Source: Helicobacter winghamensis ATCC BAA-430 (GTDB lineage Bacteria > Campylobacterota > Campylobacteria > Campylobacterales > Helicobacteraceae). Taken from it: a stretch of 64,000 bases of DNA. The DNA is taken from positions 62,001-126,000 of the forward strand of contig NZ_CP063533.1 in the NCBI RefSeq assembly GCF_028751035.1. The letters are read 5' to 3'. The position numbers and the translations under genes are program-made. A model generated the notes under the pieces. The model searched no databases, was not told the DNA's origin, and worked only from the letters and a program-made list of their open reading frames with translations. Shown here piece by piece: positions 47,729-57,093 of this stretch (position 1 is the first letter of the stretch; every line of letters starts with the position of its first letter).

Positions 47729-49662
47729 TCAATGAGTTGATATAAATCTAATTGCTTTATATGCCTTAGCAAAATTTTTGTGATACTCACTAGGCTTAAA
47801 ACTTTCCTCTGTGTTTTTTAAGCTATCTTGATGTTTAAAATAATAAGCTCTATCATTGCTATACACGCCATTTTTATCAATCCAAACAAGTGCATTAAAA
47901 CCAAATTCCTTTTTTACACCCTTAGGCTTTGCTAGCATATCTCTCCCACCAAGACTAAGATACTTAACCCCACTTAAGCTTAAAGCATAAAGCGTAGGAA
48001 AAATATCTTTAGTGAGAACCCACTCTGTTTTTATCATAATACAGCCCATCGCGCAAATTCTGTGGCAAATAGAGATAAAAAGGCACGCTATAAGCAAAAG
48101 CTCTCTCAAAGTTGGAATCCATTTTTAAATCCCTGAAACGATGATCACTTGTGGCAGCAATGATGATTTTATCTCTTAGCGCGTCGCCTTTTATTTTGTC
48201 TAAAAACTTACCAAATTCATCATTTGCATACGCGTAGGTTTTTAAAGCATCTTTTGGATTTTCAACAATAAACTTTTCAAGAAAACTTGCTTCTAGCGCA
48301 TTTTCATCAAAGAGATTTTTCCTTGCTTTTGTGAATATAAGGTCTATGTGTGGAAATGTTTAAAGAGAGAACTAAAGTTGGCTTTTAGCATTTTTAAACA
48401 GGGAATAAATTTTTTCATACATAAACTCATCAGCGATTCCATATTTATGCTTTGTAGCCCTAGAGTGCGGAAACTCCTGCATTAAGCTGTTTTCATCAAT
48501 GACTCTATCAGCACCTTGAAGCTTGAAATAATTGCCCAAGTTATACCACGAAGCGTTACCACTATACACAAAAATAATCTCATACCCCGCATTTTTATAA
48601 AGCTGTAAAGGTGTGAAGCTTAAAACTTGCTTTTGATACAAGCCATTAGAAACAAGATTTGGGCTTAAAAACGCTAGCTGATTTAAACTTTCAATTGTAG
48701 AGTTTCCCGAAGATAAAAATCGCCTCCAAAGAAAATCCCCTTCAAAATGTCTTTGTAATCTTCCTAGAAAATTATGCTTTTCATTGCTAAATTCCAAAAT
48801 ATTTAAACCAAAACTCTCCATAAGATTGACATAAATATGATACTTGGCGTGATTTTTGTGGTTTTTAGTTGTATCAAAAATGCTAAAAAGTTTTTGCTCT
48901 AAACTCTCAATCGCACCCGAAGGGATTTTTGGTAGCTCCAAGCTTTCCTTGTATTCTTTATGTGCCCATAAAAAAGCCATCACAGGATTTGTTGAAATTT
49001 CATTAAAAGCCTTTGTAGTGCTGAATTCATAACTAGAAGCCCTTAGGGCGTTGTAAGTAAAATGTCCCCGTAAAGCCACAACATAAAGATAAACTAGCAC
49101 AACATTTAAGCAAATAAGCAAAACTAAAGGAAGCTTGATAGGACGAAGCTCAAGGCGCATTATTTTAGCACTAAGCCAAAAACAAAAAATACCAAAAAGC
49201 ACAGAAAAAATTAAAATCTTAACAACAGAGTAATCGGCAAATATGATAGAGAGAATAGCGTTTGTATCATCATCTTTTAAACCAAAGATAAAAATATCAA
49301 TCTTATTCCCATACATTTGAAAATAGTAATAATGAATAAAGGTAAAAATAACAACAACAAAGGCTAAGAAAGCCACATAAAAACTAGAAAATAAGCATAA
49401 AGTTTGGCAACTAACTCATAATGCCCCCCCCCCCCACTAATTTGCTAAATATTCCTTTAAAATGTGTCAAAATCGCACATAAAAACAGGGGTAAAAAGCA
49501 GCACTAAAGGTTCTCATATCGTGCCCTAAACCATAGATATAAACCCCAAAAAAGTCTTGATTTTCACCGCTTAAACCTTGAAGTATAAAAAAGCGCGTTA
49601 GAGTCAAAATTCCCATAAAAATGAAGCTAAAAACAAAGAATTTGTAGTAAAATTTTTCTCAT
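47729..49662 (-). pseudogene. LTA-synthase-like sulfatase-family protein, heavily frameshifted
   Basis: Pieces of one protein lie in shifting frames. The N-terminal membrane part appears at 49662 down to about 49500 (FIFMGILTLTRFFILQGL, YGLGHDMR), then PLFLCAILTHFKGIF up to a G12 tract, then a long ORF 48372-49376 with the catalytic ESFG and GNSTIESLN segments, a stretch read only in another frame (48110-48371, with ATSDHRFRDLK), and the C-terminal ORF 47729-48109. At least five frame breaks exist. Intact members transfer phosphoglycerol or phosphoethanolamine onto surface polymers. It is not functional as it stands. Confidence 0.82.
49424..49435 (-). repeat. C12 tract (G12 in the coding sense)
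   Basis: Twelve C residues within the sulfatase pseudogene. With 12 the frame after the tract runs into a stop (reading GIMS and stop); with 13 or 10 it would continue as HYELVAKLYAYFLVF. The tract is therefore in an OFF state. Confidence 0.82.
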
Positions 49663-49701
49663 TTTTTAACTTTTTAAGATAGTATTTGTTCTTAAATTTG
49701 A

Positions 49702-49719
49702 TAGAATTTTGAAATTCTA
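49702..49719. promoter_or_regulatory. Palindromic promoter element TAGAATTT-TG-AAATTCTA
   Basis: An 18-base perfect palindrome with TAGAAT, a good -10 box, on both strands. It lies between the sulfatase pseudogene (start 49662, minus) and the gene at 49747 (plus), so it could start both. Confidence 0.5.
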
Positions 49720-49746
49720 GCAAAAAAGAAATTAAAGGTAACCGCC

Positions 49747-50109
49747 GTGCGTAAAATGCTATTGAAAATCTTTGCTACAATTTTTGGATTAGCGTTGTGT
49801 GGAGTGAGTTTAAATGCACAACCTTGGGTAATGTTTAATGATATGGATGACACTTATTTATATGATCAAGCAAGCGGACAAGTGTATATTCGCGTGAAAA
49901 AAGGTGGCAAAAATTATGAAGATACTTTCGTAAAAATGGGTGTTTTAGATTCTATTAATGGCAAGAAAAATATTAACGAGAAAAAGTTTGCAACAGAGTC
50001 AAAAAATGTGGAATCCAAAATTGATACACAAGAAGAGCAAAAAAAGCTTTTAAAGCAAGCCCAAGAGTTACAAAGAAGCATTCAAGGCACACTTTTAGGC
50101 GGAGAATAG
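49747..50109 (+). CDS. Small exported hypothetical protein
   Basis: The 120-residue product starts at GTG with AAAGG upstream; an ATG three codons further is also possible. It has a signal peptide (LLKIFATIFGLALCGVSLNA) and a short mature part (PWVMFNDMDDTYLYDQASGQVYIRV) with a helical, charged tail rich in Lys and Gln. I do not recognise a family. The stop overlaps the convergent rdgB end by 15 bases. Confidence 0.65.
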   Translation: MRKMLLKIFATIFGLALCGVSLNAQPWVMFNDMDDTYLYDQASGQVYIRVKKGGKNYEDTFVKMGVLDSINGKKNINEKKFATESKNVESKIDTQEEQKKLLKQAQELQRSIQGTLLGGE

Positions 50110-50721
50110 CCTTGATAACACACGCAAAATATAGCTTGCGTGTGTTAAAGCTTGTGTGCGGTGTGAGATTGCATTTTTTTCATTACTGCTAAGTTCAGCT
50201 AGAGTTTTGTTAAAGCCTTGTGGAATAAACATAGGATCATAGCCAAAGCCATTATTCCCCCTTGGCACACTAATTACATTCCCATACATAAAGCCGTGCG
50301 CGCTAAAATCCCCTTGCACACTAGAGATTCCAATGCACGCGCAATAATGCGCTTTTGAAGTTTTACTGGGAAGTTTTGCAACTTCAGCGCAAAGCAAGTT
50401 TAGATTATCCACCGCATTACCACCGCTATATCTTGCACTATGGATTCCAGGCTTGCCACAAAGCGCATCAACACAAATCCCACTATCATCAGATAGCACA
50501 ATATCGTTAGGGCTTAAAATGCCATTTAGCGCGTTAAAAACTGCCCTAGATTTAATCAGTGCATTTTCCTTAAAACTCTCTCCATTTTCTATAATATCAA
50601 AGGGTGTTATTAGTCTATCCCACGCTAGAATCTCTAAGTCTAATTCTTTGCATAAGGGGCTATAAATTTCTTTAATTTCTCTAATTTTATCTGCATTTGA
50701 AGTTGCCAAAATTAAGCGCAT
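50095..50721 (-). CDS. rdgB: XTP/dITP diphosphatase (HAM1 family)
   Basis: This enzyme removes non-canonical purine triphosphates such as dITP and XTP. The 208-residue protein has LILATSNADKIREIKEIY at the start, DIVLSDDSGICVDALCGKPGIHSARYSGG, YGNVISVPRGNNGFGYDPMFIPQG and the ELSSNEKNAISHRTQAL motif. Length is normal. Confidence 0.95.
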   Translation of the reverse strand: MRLILATSNADKIREIKEIYSPLCKELDLEILAWDRLITPFDIIENGESFKENALIKSRAVFNALNGILSPNDIVLSDDSGICVDALCGKPGIHSARYSGGNAVDNLNLLCAEVAKLPSKTSKAHYCACIGISSVQGDFSAHGFMYGNVISVPRGNNGFGYDPMFIPQGFNKTLAELSSNEKNAISHRTQALTHASYILRVLSRLFSA

Positions 50722-50746
50722 ATTGTTACCTTGTAAGTTTTTTAGC

Positions 50747-50770
50747 TAGAATTTCAATTTTAGAATTTTA
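50747..50770. promoter_or_regulatory. Symmetric divergent promoter between rdgB and the MFS gene
   Basis: TAGAAT at 50761-50766 lies 20 bases before the MFS start on the plus strand. ATTTTA (50757-50762) is TAAAAT on the minus strand, about 35 bases before rdgB. Arms of the form TAGAATT/AATTTTA give the region near-symmetry. Confidence 0.45.
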
Positions 50771-50786
50771 GCAAAAGGATTAAAAA

Positions 50787-52151
50787 ATGGCAAAAGACTC
50801 TTTGGTAAAACAAAGTTTGCCACTAAGTTTAATACTAGGGACGCGCTTTTTTGGGCTGTTTATCGTAATGCCTGTACTTTCACTATATGCGCTCTCTCTT
50901 CCGGGAGTTAGCCCCATTTTAGTTGGAATCGCAATGGGTGGATACGCGCTAACACAGGTGCTTTTTCAAATCCCTTTTGGATTTTTAAGTGATAAATTCG
51001 GGCGTAAAAGTATGATTGCGCTAGGGCTTGTGATTTTTGCGCTTGGTTCTGTAATTTGTGCTTTAAGCGAAGATATTTATATGCTAATTTTAGGGCGATT
51101 ACTGCAAGGTGCTGGAGCGGTTGGTGGCGTGATTAGCGCGATGATTGCAGATTTAGTGAAAGAAGAGAATCGCACAAAGGCTATGGCGTTTATGGGGGCA
51201 ACGATTTCTTTAAGTTTTACCGCTGCTTTAATCCTAGGACCAATTCTGGCGGTAAGTTTTGGTGAGCCTAGTTTGTTTTGGATTACTGCATTTTTGGCAC
51301 TTTTTGGCTTAATTTTACTCTTTGTTGCTGTGCCAAATGCACCAAAAATCACTTATAGCTTCACGCATAAGAGTGGCGAATATAGTGCGATTTTGAAAAA
51401 CAAAAATCTACAAATTATGAATTTAACAAATTTTTTACAAAAAGGTTTTATGACCTTAGCACTCTTGGTAATTCCTATCGCACTTGTAAAGGGCTTTGAT
51501 ATGCCCAAAGAAGACTTATGGCAAGTGTATATTCCAGCAAGTTTGCTAGGCTTTTTTGCGATGATTCCAGCGGCGATTATTGCGGAAAAAAAGGGCAAGT
51601 TTAAGGCGGTTATGATTGTTGGAATCTTATTTTTTGTGCTGTCTTATTTGCTAATGTTAAGCCACAGCAAAGCGGTGTTTATCTTTGGCGTGCTTGTGTT
51701 TTTTGCGGGGTTTTCTATCCACGAACCCATTATGCAAAGCCTTGCGAGTCGCTATTGTAAGGCTTATCAAAAGGGAAGTGCTATGGGGGTTTTTACCACC
51801 TTTGGTTATCTAGGCTCTTTTTTTGGTGCGCTTTTAGGTGGGCATTTGTATGAGTTTTTTAGCATTTTATCTATTGTAATTTTTGTAGTGATTGCCTGTT
51901 TTATGTGGATTTTAATTTTTGGGTTTTTAGCAAATCCAGCAATGCAAAAAAATCTTTATCTACCCCTTGCAGATTCTACCACAAATGCTTCTTTAGAATC
52001 TTTGGCACAACTTAGCGGGATTTTGGAATGGTATATTAATGAAAGTGAGCGTGTAGCGGTGATTAAATACGATAAGCATATTATTGATAAAGATGAGGTT
52101 TTAGAGTTTATTAACACACATTTAAATGAGCATTTTGCAAAAGGGGAGTGA
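50787..52151 (+). CDS. MFS transporter with a C-terminal cytosolic domain
   Basis: The 454-residue protein has twelve predicted membrane helices up to about residue 385 and the MFS signature GFLSDKFGRKSMIALG between helices 2 and 3. About 65 residues beyond the last helix (DSTTNASLESLAQLSGILEW) form a soluble domain with a ferredoxin-like look (AVIKYDKHIIDKDEVLEFIN), perhaps a metal-binding or regulatory module. It belongs to the drug/metabolite efflux type; the substrate is unknown. The stop overlaps the ttcA start (TGATG). Confidence 0.82.
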   Translation: MAKDSLVKQSLPLSLILGTRFFGLFIVMPVLSLYALSLPGVSPILVGIAMGGYALTQVLFQIPFGFLSDKFGRKSMIALGLVIFALGSVICALSEDIYMLILGRLLQGAGAVGGVISAMIADLVKEENRTKAMAFMGATISLSFTAALILGPILAVSFGEPSLFWITAFLALFGLILLFVAVPNAPKITYSFTHKSGEYSAILKNKNLQIMNLTNFLQKGFMTLALLVIPIALVKGFDMPKEDLWQVYIPASLLGFFAMIPAAIIAEKKGKFKAVMIVGILFFVLSYLLMLSHSKAVFIFGVLVFFAGFSIHEPIMQSLASRYCKAYQKGSAMGVFTTFGYLGSFFGALLGGHLYEFFSILSIVIFVVIACFMWILIFGFLANPAMQKNLYLPLADSTTNASLESLAQLSGILEWYINESERVAVIKYDKHIIDKDEVLEFINTHLNEHFAKGE

Positions 52152-52930
52152 TGGCAAAGGAAAAAGCGGTAGAAATTAGCAAAAAAATCTTAAAAATCAC
52201 AGGGCAGACCAACGCGCAACTAGGGCTTATTAAAGAAGGAGATAAAGTGCTTTTAGGTTTAAGCGGGGGTAAGGATTCCATATTGCTAGCCACTTTGCTT
52301 GCTAGGCTTAAAAGATATGCCCCATTTAACTTTGAGTTTAAAGCACTCACTGTGGATTATGGGCGTGGTGGCGAATATGAGTATATCTTTGAATATTGTG
52401 AGAAACACGGAATCCCTTATGAACTTTACCGCACAGATATTTATAAGATTTTAGAAGAGAATAAAAGAGAAGGGAGTGTGTATTGTAGCTTTTGCTCGCG
52501 TATGCGACGCGGAGCTTTATACACCAAAGCTCTAGAGGGCGGATATAACAAGCTAGCCCTAGCTCATCATTTAGATGATGCGGCAGAGAGTTTTATGATG
52601 AATTTAACTTATAATGGCGCATTGCGTTCTATGCCACCAATTTATAAGGCAGAAAATGGAATTTTTGTAATCCGTCCTTTGATTTTTGTAAGAGAGCGGC
52701 AAATTATAGATTTTATTGCAAAAAATAATATTTACATTGCCCCAGATTGCAACTGTCCGATAATGTGGCAAAAGGACGATAAGCGCCCATTTGCAAGAGA
52801 GAAAACAAAGCAAATGTTAAAGGAAATGGAGGAAGCAAATCCAGATTTTTTCACTTCCTTAAAGGTTGCATTAAGTAATGTGCATTTGAATAGTTTATTT
52901 GATATGAAATATTTAGATAAACAAGATTAA
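52151..52930 (+). CDS. ttcA: tRNA 2-thiocytidine biosynthesis protein TtcA-like
   Basis: The 259-residue protein has the PP-loop LGLSGGKDSILLATLL at about residue 37 and the CxxC pair YCSFCSRMRRGALY near residue 114, with further cysteines DCNCPIMW. This set matches TtcA, which thiolates C32 of some tRNAs using an iron-sulfur cluster. I take the ATG at 52151, which overlaps the MFS stop. Confidence 0.88.
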   Translation: MAKEKAVEISKKILKITGQTNAQLGLIKEGDKVLLGLSGGKDSILLATLLARLKRYAPFNFEFKALTVDYGRGGEYEYIFEYCEKHGIPYELYRTDIYKILEENKREGSVYCSFCSRMRRGALYTKALEGGYNKLALAHHLDDAAESFMMNLTYNGALRSMPPIYKAENGIFVIRPLIFVRERQIIDFIAKNNIYIAPDCNCPIMWQKDDKRPFAREKTKQMLKEMEEANPDFFTSLKVALSNVHLNSLFDMKYLDKQD

Positions 52931-53108
52931 AATTGGGATTCCTTGTCAATTTGACGAATTGGCTTTTCAATTTCTTTTGTGTAAAAACCATCACAATTTA
53001 TTTTTTGTAGTTTGAAACCTGTTTCAATCATTGCAAAAAGTTCAGGCTTTGGAGGCAATTCTATTGTGAATGTATTTATGGGTGGAAAGGTGCGCTTTAT
53101 AAAGAAAT
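52927..53108 (-). pseudogene. Minus-strand coding fragment (about 60 residues)
   Basis: An open frame without a start ends at a TAA at 52927-52929, overlapping the ttcA stop. It reads, in part, ELPPKPELFAMIETGFKLQK and INCDGFYTKEIEKPIRQID, which looks protein-like. I cannot name the parent. It overlaps the YaaW-like remnant on the opposite strand. Confidence 0.35.
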
Positions 53109-53529
53109 TCTATGTGATGTTTGTGATAAATTGAAAGTAAATTACAATAAAACATCATCAATACAAATCGTTGAAGAAAATTTATTTGCAAAAATATTAG
53201 AAGATTATATAAATAATTTATCTCCAGAAGATATGAAAAAGATTGGAGAAGAGTTTAATGTTTCTTTTAGCACTAAAGCGTCCTTAACTGCTAGTTTGCA
53301 AGTAATAATGAAAGCAAAAGATTTTGCAGCTTATAAATTGATGGTTATTGTAGCCAATGCGTTTTGGAAATTTATTTTTGGGAAAGGCTTATCTTTTGCA
53401 ACTAATGCAACATTGACTAAAACTTTATCTGTATTCTTAGGTCCTATTGGTTGGACTGCTACAGGAATTTGGACTGCTTTTGATATTGCTAGCCCTGCTT
53501 ATAGGGTAACAATTTCAGTAGCGATTTAA
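53042..53529 (+). pseudogene. YaaW-type (UPF0174) protein remnant
   Basis: The 132-residue ORF at 53131-53529 matches the C-terminal half of YaaW-type proteins in my memory: a helical part (EDYINNLSPEDMKKIGEEF), a hydrophobic part and GPIGWTATGIWTAFDIASPA near the end. Just upstream, the same family continues in the ORF frame as YKEILCDVCDKL and, after a one-base shift, as FGGNSIVNVFMGG. The N-terminal half is absent. The family has no settled function. It is probably a broken acquired gene. Confidence 0.62.
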
Positions 53530-53597
53530 GTAGCGTATTTAAGACAGGATTTAAATCAAAAGAAAAATGCAAATTAGTATATAATTCTTATTTGCCA

Positions 53598-55262
53598 TTA
53601 GCTTATAAATTCCATAATCTCACACGCAAAAGATTCTGAAGTTTTTGGCAAATAGTGTAAAAATTGTTCTAAAAATTGCTTGTTTAAAAATATTTCTCCA
53701 CAAAGGACGATACCTTGCGTGTGGTAGTTTTCATTCATATCGCGACTAAGATTTGCAAAAAACTCTGCTAAAGAATCTAAAATCCCAAAACAAAGTAGTG
53801 GAGTTTCAACACCCGCAAGCTTAAAGCTCATCACAGAGCGCAGAGTTTGAAGTGTGTTAAGATGGATTCTACCCTCACTATCGCGCTCTAGGCGAAAATC
53901 AATGCGCGGTCCCTTTTGCCCCATAAAGCTAGCAGCACTTTGTAAGACTTGCCTATAAGCGTGTTCTAAATCTGCTTCACTTCCTAAATCTAGCAAGATC
54001 CCCGCCATTCCCACTAAATCTAATAAATTTTGAGAGATTATGGAATCTTTGGGCAAAGATTTTAAATGCGTAATTAGGCTTTTATTTTCTTTTGTAAAGT
54101 TTTTAAGTAGGCTTTGCGTGGTTGCACTAAGTGTTTCTAAGGTGGCAATAATCTTGCTTAAATTAGATTCAAAGCTAAATTCTAAGGCTTCTTTGAAGCT
54201 TGTATCAAAATATACTAAAAAGCGCGTGTTTTGCTTGCCTAGATAGGCTGCGTTTGTGCGTTCTAAGTTATTGTTTGTGATAGTGTTTTTAAGCGCGTGT
54301 AAATTAGCATTTGGAGAAAATGCGCTAAAGGTGTGCGTTAGGATTAGCCCATTTTTTGCCACGCTAATGTGTAAGGGCTGTAAGCTGGATTCTACAAATT
54401 CGCAGATTCCATTCTCTGGCCTTTGTTGTGTTTTTTGCAAGGGTAAAAGATACACGCCTTGATACTCGTTTAAGAATTTACTTAAAAGCACCAAATATGG
54501 CTCAAAGGGCAAAATCACATTCACAAACACGCTAGGAAAAAACTCGGAAAAAACGCTTTTTGGATTAAGGGTTATTAAGGGTTTCTCTAGCGTGGCTAGG
54601 GCTTGTAAGTCCTGCTCTTGTGCTTTGAAAATGAGTTTTGTATTTTCTAAAGAAAAGGGCATAAAGATAAAATCATCTCTAAGTGTTACATTAAGGGCTT
54701 TGCGGTTTTCATCAAGCAAGATAACGGCATATTTACCAAAAAGAGTTTTTAAGAAAATTTGCTCCCCATTTTTTAGCAATTTCGCATTTTTTTCTAAGGC
54801 TTGCTTTAAGTCTGTAGAGCTGCTTAAATCATACTTTGTGGTATTTTCTAAAAGCGTGATTTTTTCTTGTTTGTAATAGATAAAATCCCTCCATAAATTA
54901 CAAAAATCTTTAGAATCTTTGCTTGTGAGATTGTGGAGTTCTAAAGGAGTTAAAAAGTGGCTTTTAAAGTTGAAATCCTTTTTTAAAATTCCTTGCGTGC
55001 TAAAAGATTCCATTAACACAAGCCCTTTAAACGCCCATTGTAAGGACAAAGGAATATATTCTTCTAAAGTTTTGCTAAAGTCTAAAATCTCTTCTTGTGT
55101 GCCTTGTGCTTCAAGGCTAAAGGTAAAGGGTGCTCCTTGCACGCATTGCCCTTTTAATCCCTTATTTTCAAGGGCTGCATACAGAGAATTGATAAAAAAA
55201 TCCTTTACAAGATTTGTATTTTTAAAATTTGCGATATTTTCAAAAACAAAGCTTGCAATCAT
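53598..55262 (-). CDS. hydE: Hydrogenase assembly protein HydE
   Basis: The 554-residue protein shows no catalytic motif that I recognise and has no signal peptide. Its position, overlapping the hydD stop as ATGA, and its size match HydE of the H. pylori hydABCDE locus, which is required for uptake hydrogenase activity. The sequence is helical and rich in Leu, Lys and Asn. It is separated from hydABC by the inserted envelope operon. The assignment rests on context. Confidence 0.78.
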   Translation of the reverse strand: MIASFVFENIANFKNTNLVKDFFINSLYAALENKGLKGQCVQGAPFTFSLEAQGTQEEILDFSKTLEEYIPLSLQWAFKGLVLMESFSTQGILKKDFNFKSHFLTPLELHNLTSKDSKDFCNLWRDFIYYKQEKITLLENTTKYDLSSSTDLKQALEKNAKLLKNGEQIFLKTLFGKYAVILLDENRKALNVTLRDDFIFMPFSLENTKLIFKAQEQDLQALATLEKPLITLNPKSVFSEFFPSVFVNVILPFEPYLVLLSKFLNEYQGVYLLPLQKTQQRPENGICEFVESSLQPLHISVAKNGLILTHTFSAFSPNANLHALKNTITNNNLERTNAAYLGKQNTRFLVYFDTSFKEALEFSFESNLSKIIATLETLSATTQSLLKNFTKENKSLITHLKSLPKDSIISQNLLDLVGMAGILLDLGSEADLEHAYRQVLQSAASFMGQKGPRIDFRLERDSEGRIHLNTLQTLRSVMSFKLAGVETPLLCFGILDSLAEFFANLSRDMNENYHTQGIVLCGEIFLNKQFLEQFLHYLPKTSESFACEIMEFIS

Positions 55263-55798
55263 TCATAGCCCCTATAAGAAAAGCGTGCAATCTCTTGCAA
55301 ATCTCTGTTATCTATCTTTTGTGCCTTTACGCCAAGTGCTTCTAGGTGCTTGATTACTTGAGCTTCCATTAGTTTCGCACCTTGTAAAACTTCTTGCGTT
55401 AAATCAAAAGTTGTATTTTCACCAATGATAAAGGGCTTGATTCCTAGAATTTTTGTTGGTGGTAAATCGCCTAGCATTTCAATCATTTGTAAAGTTTGTA
55501 GCATTTCCACTTCGTGCGCACTTCCTGCCCAAGTAATGGCATTTGGAATAGCATTGAAGTCAAAAAAATATACATCGCCAACTTTGGCATCGTTTGCATC
55601 AATGGAATCTATAATAAGCACAGAATCGTATTCTGATATTAGAGGAATTAGGTGCTGTGCCATTGTTCCACCATCAATAATATCCACAGAATGTTCCCCA
55701 CTAAACTTATAGTTAAGCTTTAAAAGATTGGATAAATGCACGCCTATTCCTTCATCGCCAAAGAGAATATTGCCTATGCCTAAGATTAGTATTTTCAA
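55259..55798 (-). CDS. hydD: Hydrogenase maturation protease HydD
   Basis: This endopeptidase trims the C-terminus of the NiFe large subunit after nickel insertion. I choose the TTG at 55798: AAGGGA lies at the right distance, and the product begins LKILILGIGNILFGDEGIGVHL-like, as the family does. An upstream TTG (55834) would add 12 unlikely residues. The nickel-site residues (Glu in GDEGIG, Asp in IIDSIDAND, His in SAHEVEML) are present. A TAGAAT box at 55825-55830 (minus) may give it a private promoter. Confidence 0.92.
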   Translation of the reverse strand: MKILILGIGNILFGDEGIGVHLSNLLKLNYKFSGEHSVDIIDGGTMAQHLIPLISEYDSVLIIDSIDANDAKVGDVYFFDFNAIPNAITWAGSAHEVEMLQTLQMIEMLGDLPPTKILGIKPFIIGENTTFDLTQEVLQGAKLMEAQVIKHLEALGVKAQKIDNRDLQEIARFSYRGYE

Positions 55799-55800
55799 GG

Positions 55801-55830
55801 AATCCCTTATTAAAAAATTAAGGGATTCTA
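55801..55830 (-). promoter_or_regulatory. hydD leader: -10 box and ribosome-site hairpin
   Basis: On the plus strand AATCCCTTA (55801-55809) and TAAGGGATT (55819-55827) are a perfect 9-bp inverted repeat. In the minus-strand transcript the 3' arm contains the AAGGGA ribosome site of hydD. A TAGAAT at 55825-55830 on the minus strand is a possible -10 box. Confidence 0.5.
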
Positions 55831-55880
55831 GCAAAAAATTAATAAAAAATTGAAGGGCTAAATACTTTTATGTGTTTGTA

Positions 55881-57080
55881 TTACCATCCAAAATCAGCAC
55901 CGCCTTTGCCTTCTTCTATTTTATAGTTTGCTTCTACTCCGACATTTTGGCGACCACTTGAATTTTGAATGGGTCTGCAAATATCACCAGTTTTTACGCT
56001 TCCGCTTGTTATTTTTGCGTAGCTTTGTTTGGGGTTAGTTCTTACGATGGTAATATCACCAGTTTTTGTTTCTATTGCGCCAGCACTTTCTTTTGTGTAG
56101 CTGTTTTTTACTTTTTGTCCGAGACTAAAGCATTCCAAGCTTAGACCTTCTGACATTTTTTGTGAAAACACTGCTTCATTACCAGCCATTGCAGCAATTT
56201 TTGGAGGATAAATTGCAAAGATAATATCATTTGTAATTTGGTCTGCAATATCTTGCATTGCGGCATTTGTCCTGCTTATGGAGCCATCTTTTAAATTTAC
56301 TTTTAAAGCCAAAGTATTTGCAAATTTAACTTGTTTTGTTGCAAACATTAAAACTTGATATTCTACAAGTACTTCGCTTCTTATTTTTTCTTTTCCTGTT
56401 ATTGTATCAATTCGCTTTTGACTTGCCGCATCCTTTACGCTGAATAATAGAATATAATCTGTTCCAAGAACATTTTTTAATTTTAAAATTTCATCACTAG
56501 CAGCATCCCCGCTTGATACAACAGCTTTCTCCATTTCGTAATAACCGCTATTTTGGCGATCAAGCACATTAAAGCTTCTAGAGTTTAGAATGTTTGCTGT
56601 GATTTTTTGTTGTAAATCATCCCCAATTGCTTTAAAGTTTGGGCTATTGCTAAAAATTGTTATACTTCGGCGATTCTTCGGATCTAAGCCGGGCACTTTA
56701 TAGCTCTTTGTAGTTTTGGTGTCAATGAGTTTGACAACAATTTCATAGCGGTCGCCAATTTGATTTTCACTAACAATTTCGTAGCTTGAAAATTTCCCAT
56801 TTGTGGCTACATTAATATCTTCTTCAAGGCTTTTATGAACGCTGCTAGCTCCATTAACGCTTTGGACGGTGGAGCTAGTGTTTTGGGAGCCACTTATTTT
56901 TCCGCCCCATTTACTCATTGCATTGAAGATTGCTTGTTGTAATGCTGATTGATGTGTTGTTGCTACGCCCTTTCCGGTCGCCGTTCTAGTGGTAGTTTTT
57001 GTGACAACTTGTGCATTGACAAAACTACAAGTGGTTAGAGTGATTAGAAATACTAATAAAAGCTTTTTCATTGAATACAT
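55881..57080 (-). CDS. CsgG/HfaB-like exported protein
   Basis: The 399-residue protein has a signal peptide (KKLLLVFLITLTTCSFVNAQ) and then ATGKGVATTHQSALQQAIFNAM, the pattern of the N-terminal domain found in FlgT and CsgG-related proteins. A CsgG-type central domain follows, with FNVLDRQN and LGTDYILLFSVKD. The C-terminal 80 residues are of unknown type. CsgG forms an outer membrane secretion pore for curli; here no curli subunit genes are nearby, so the function is open. It is the last gene of the inserted operon. Confidence 0.68.
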   Translation of the reverse strand: MYSMKKLLLVFLITLTTCSFVNAQVVTKTTTRTATGKGVATTHQSALQQAIFNAMSKWGGKISGSQNTSSTVQSVNGASSVHKSLEEDINVATNGKFSSYEIVSENQIGDRYEIVVKLIDTKTTKSYKVPGLDPKNRRSITIFSNSPNFKAIGDDLQQKITANILNSRSFNVLDRQNSGYYEMEKAVVSSGDAASDEILKLKNVLGTDYILLFSVKDAASQKRIDTITGKEKIRSEVLVEYQVLMFATKQVKFANTLALKVNLKDGSISRTNAAMQDIADQITNDIIFAIYPPKIAAMAGNEAVFSQKMSEGLSLECFSLGQKVKNSYTKESAGAIETKTGDITIVRTNPKQSYAKITSGSVKTGDICRPIQNSSGRQNVGVEANYKIEEGKGGADFGW

Positions 57081-57093
57081 ACCCCTTTCTTAG

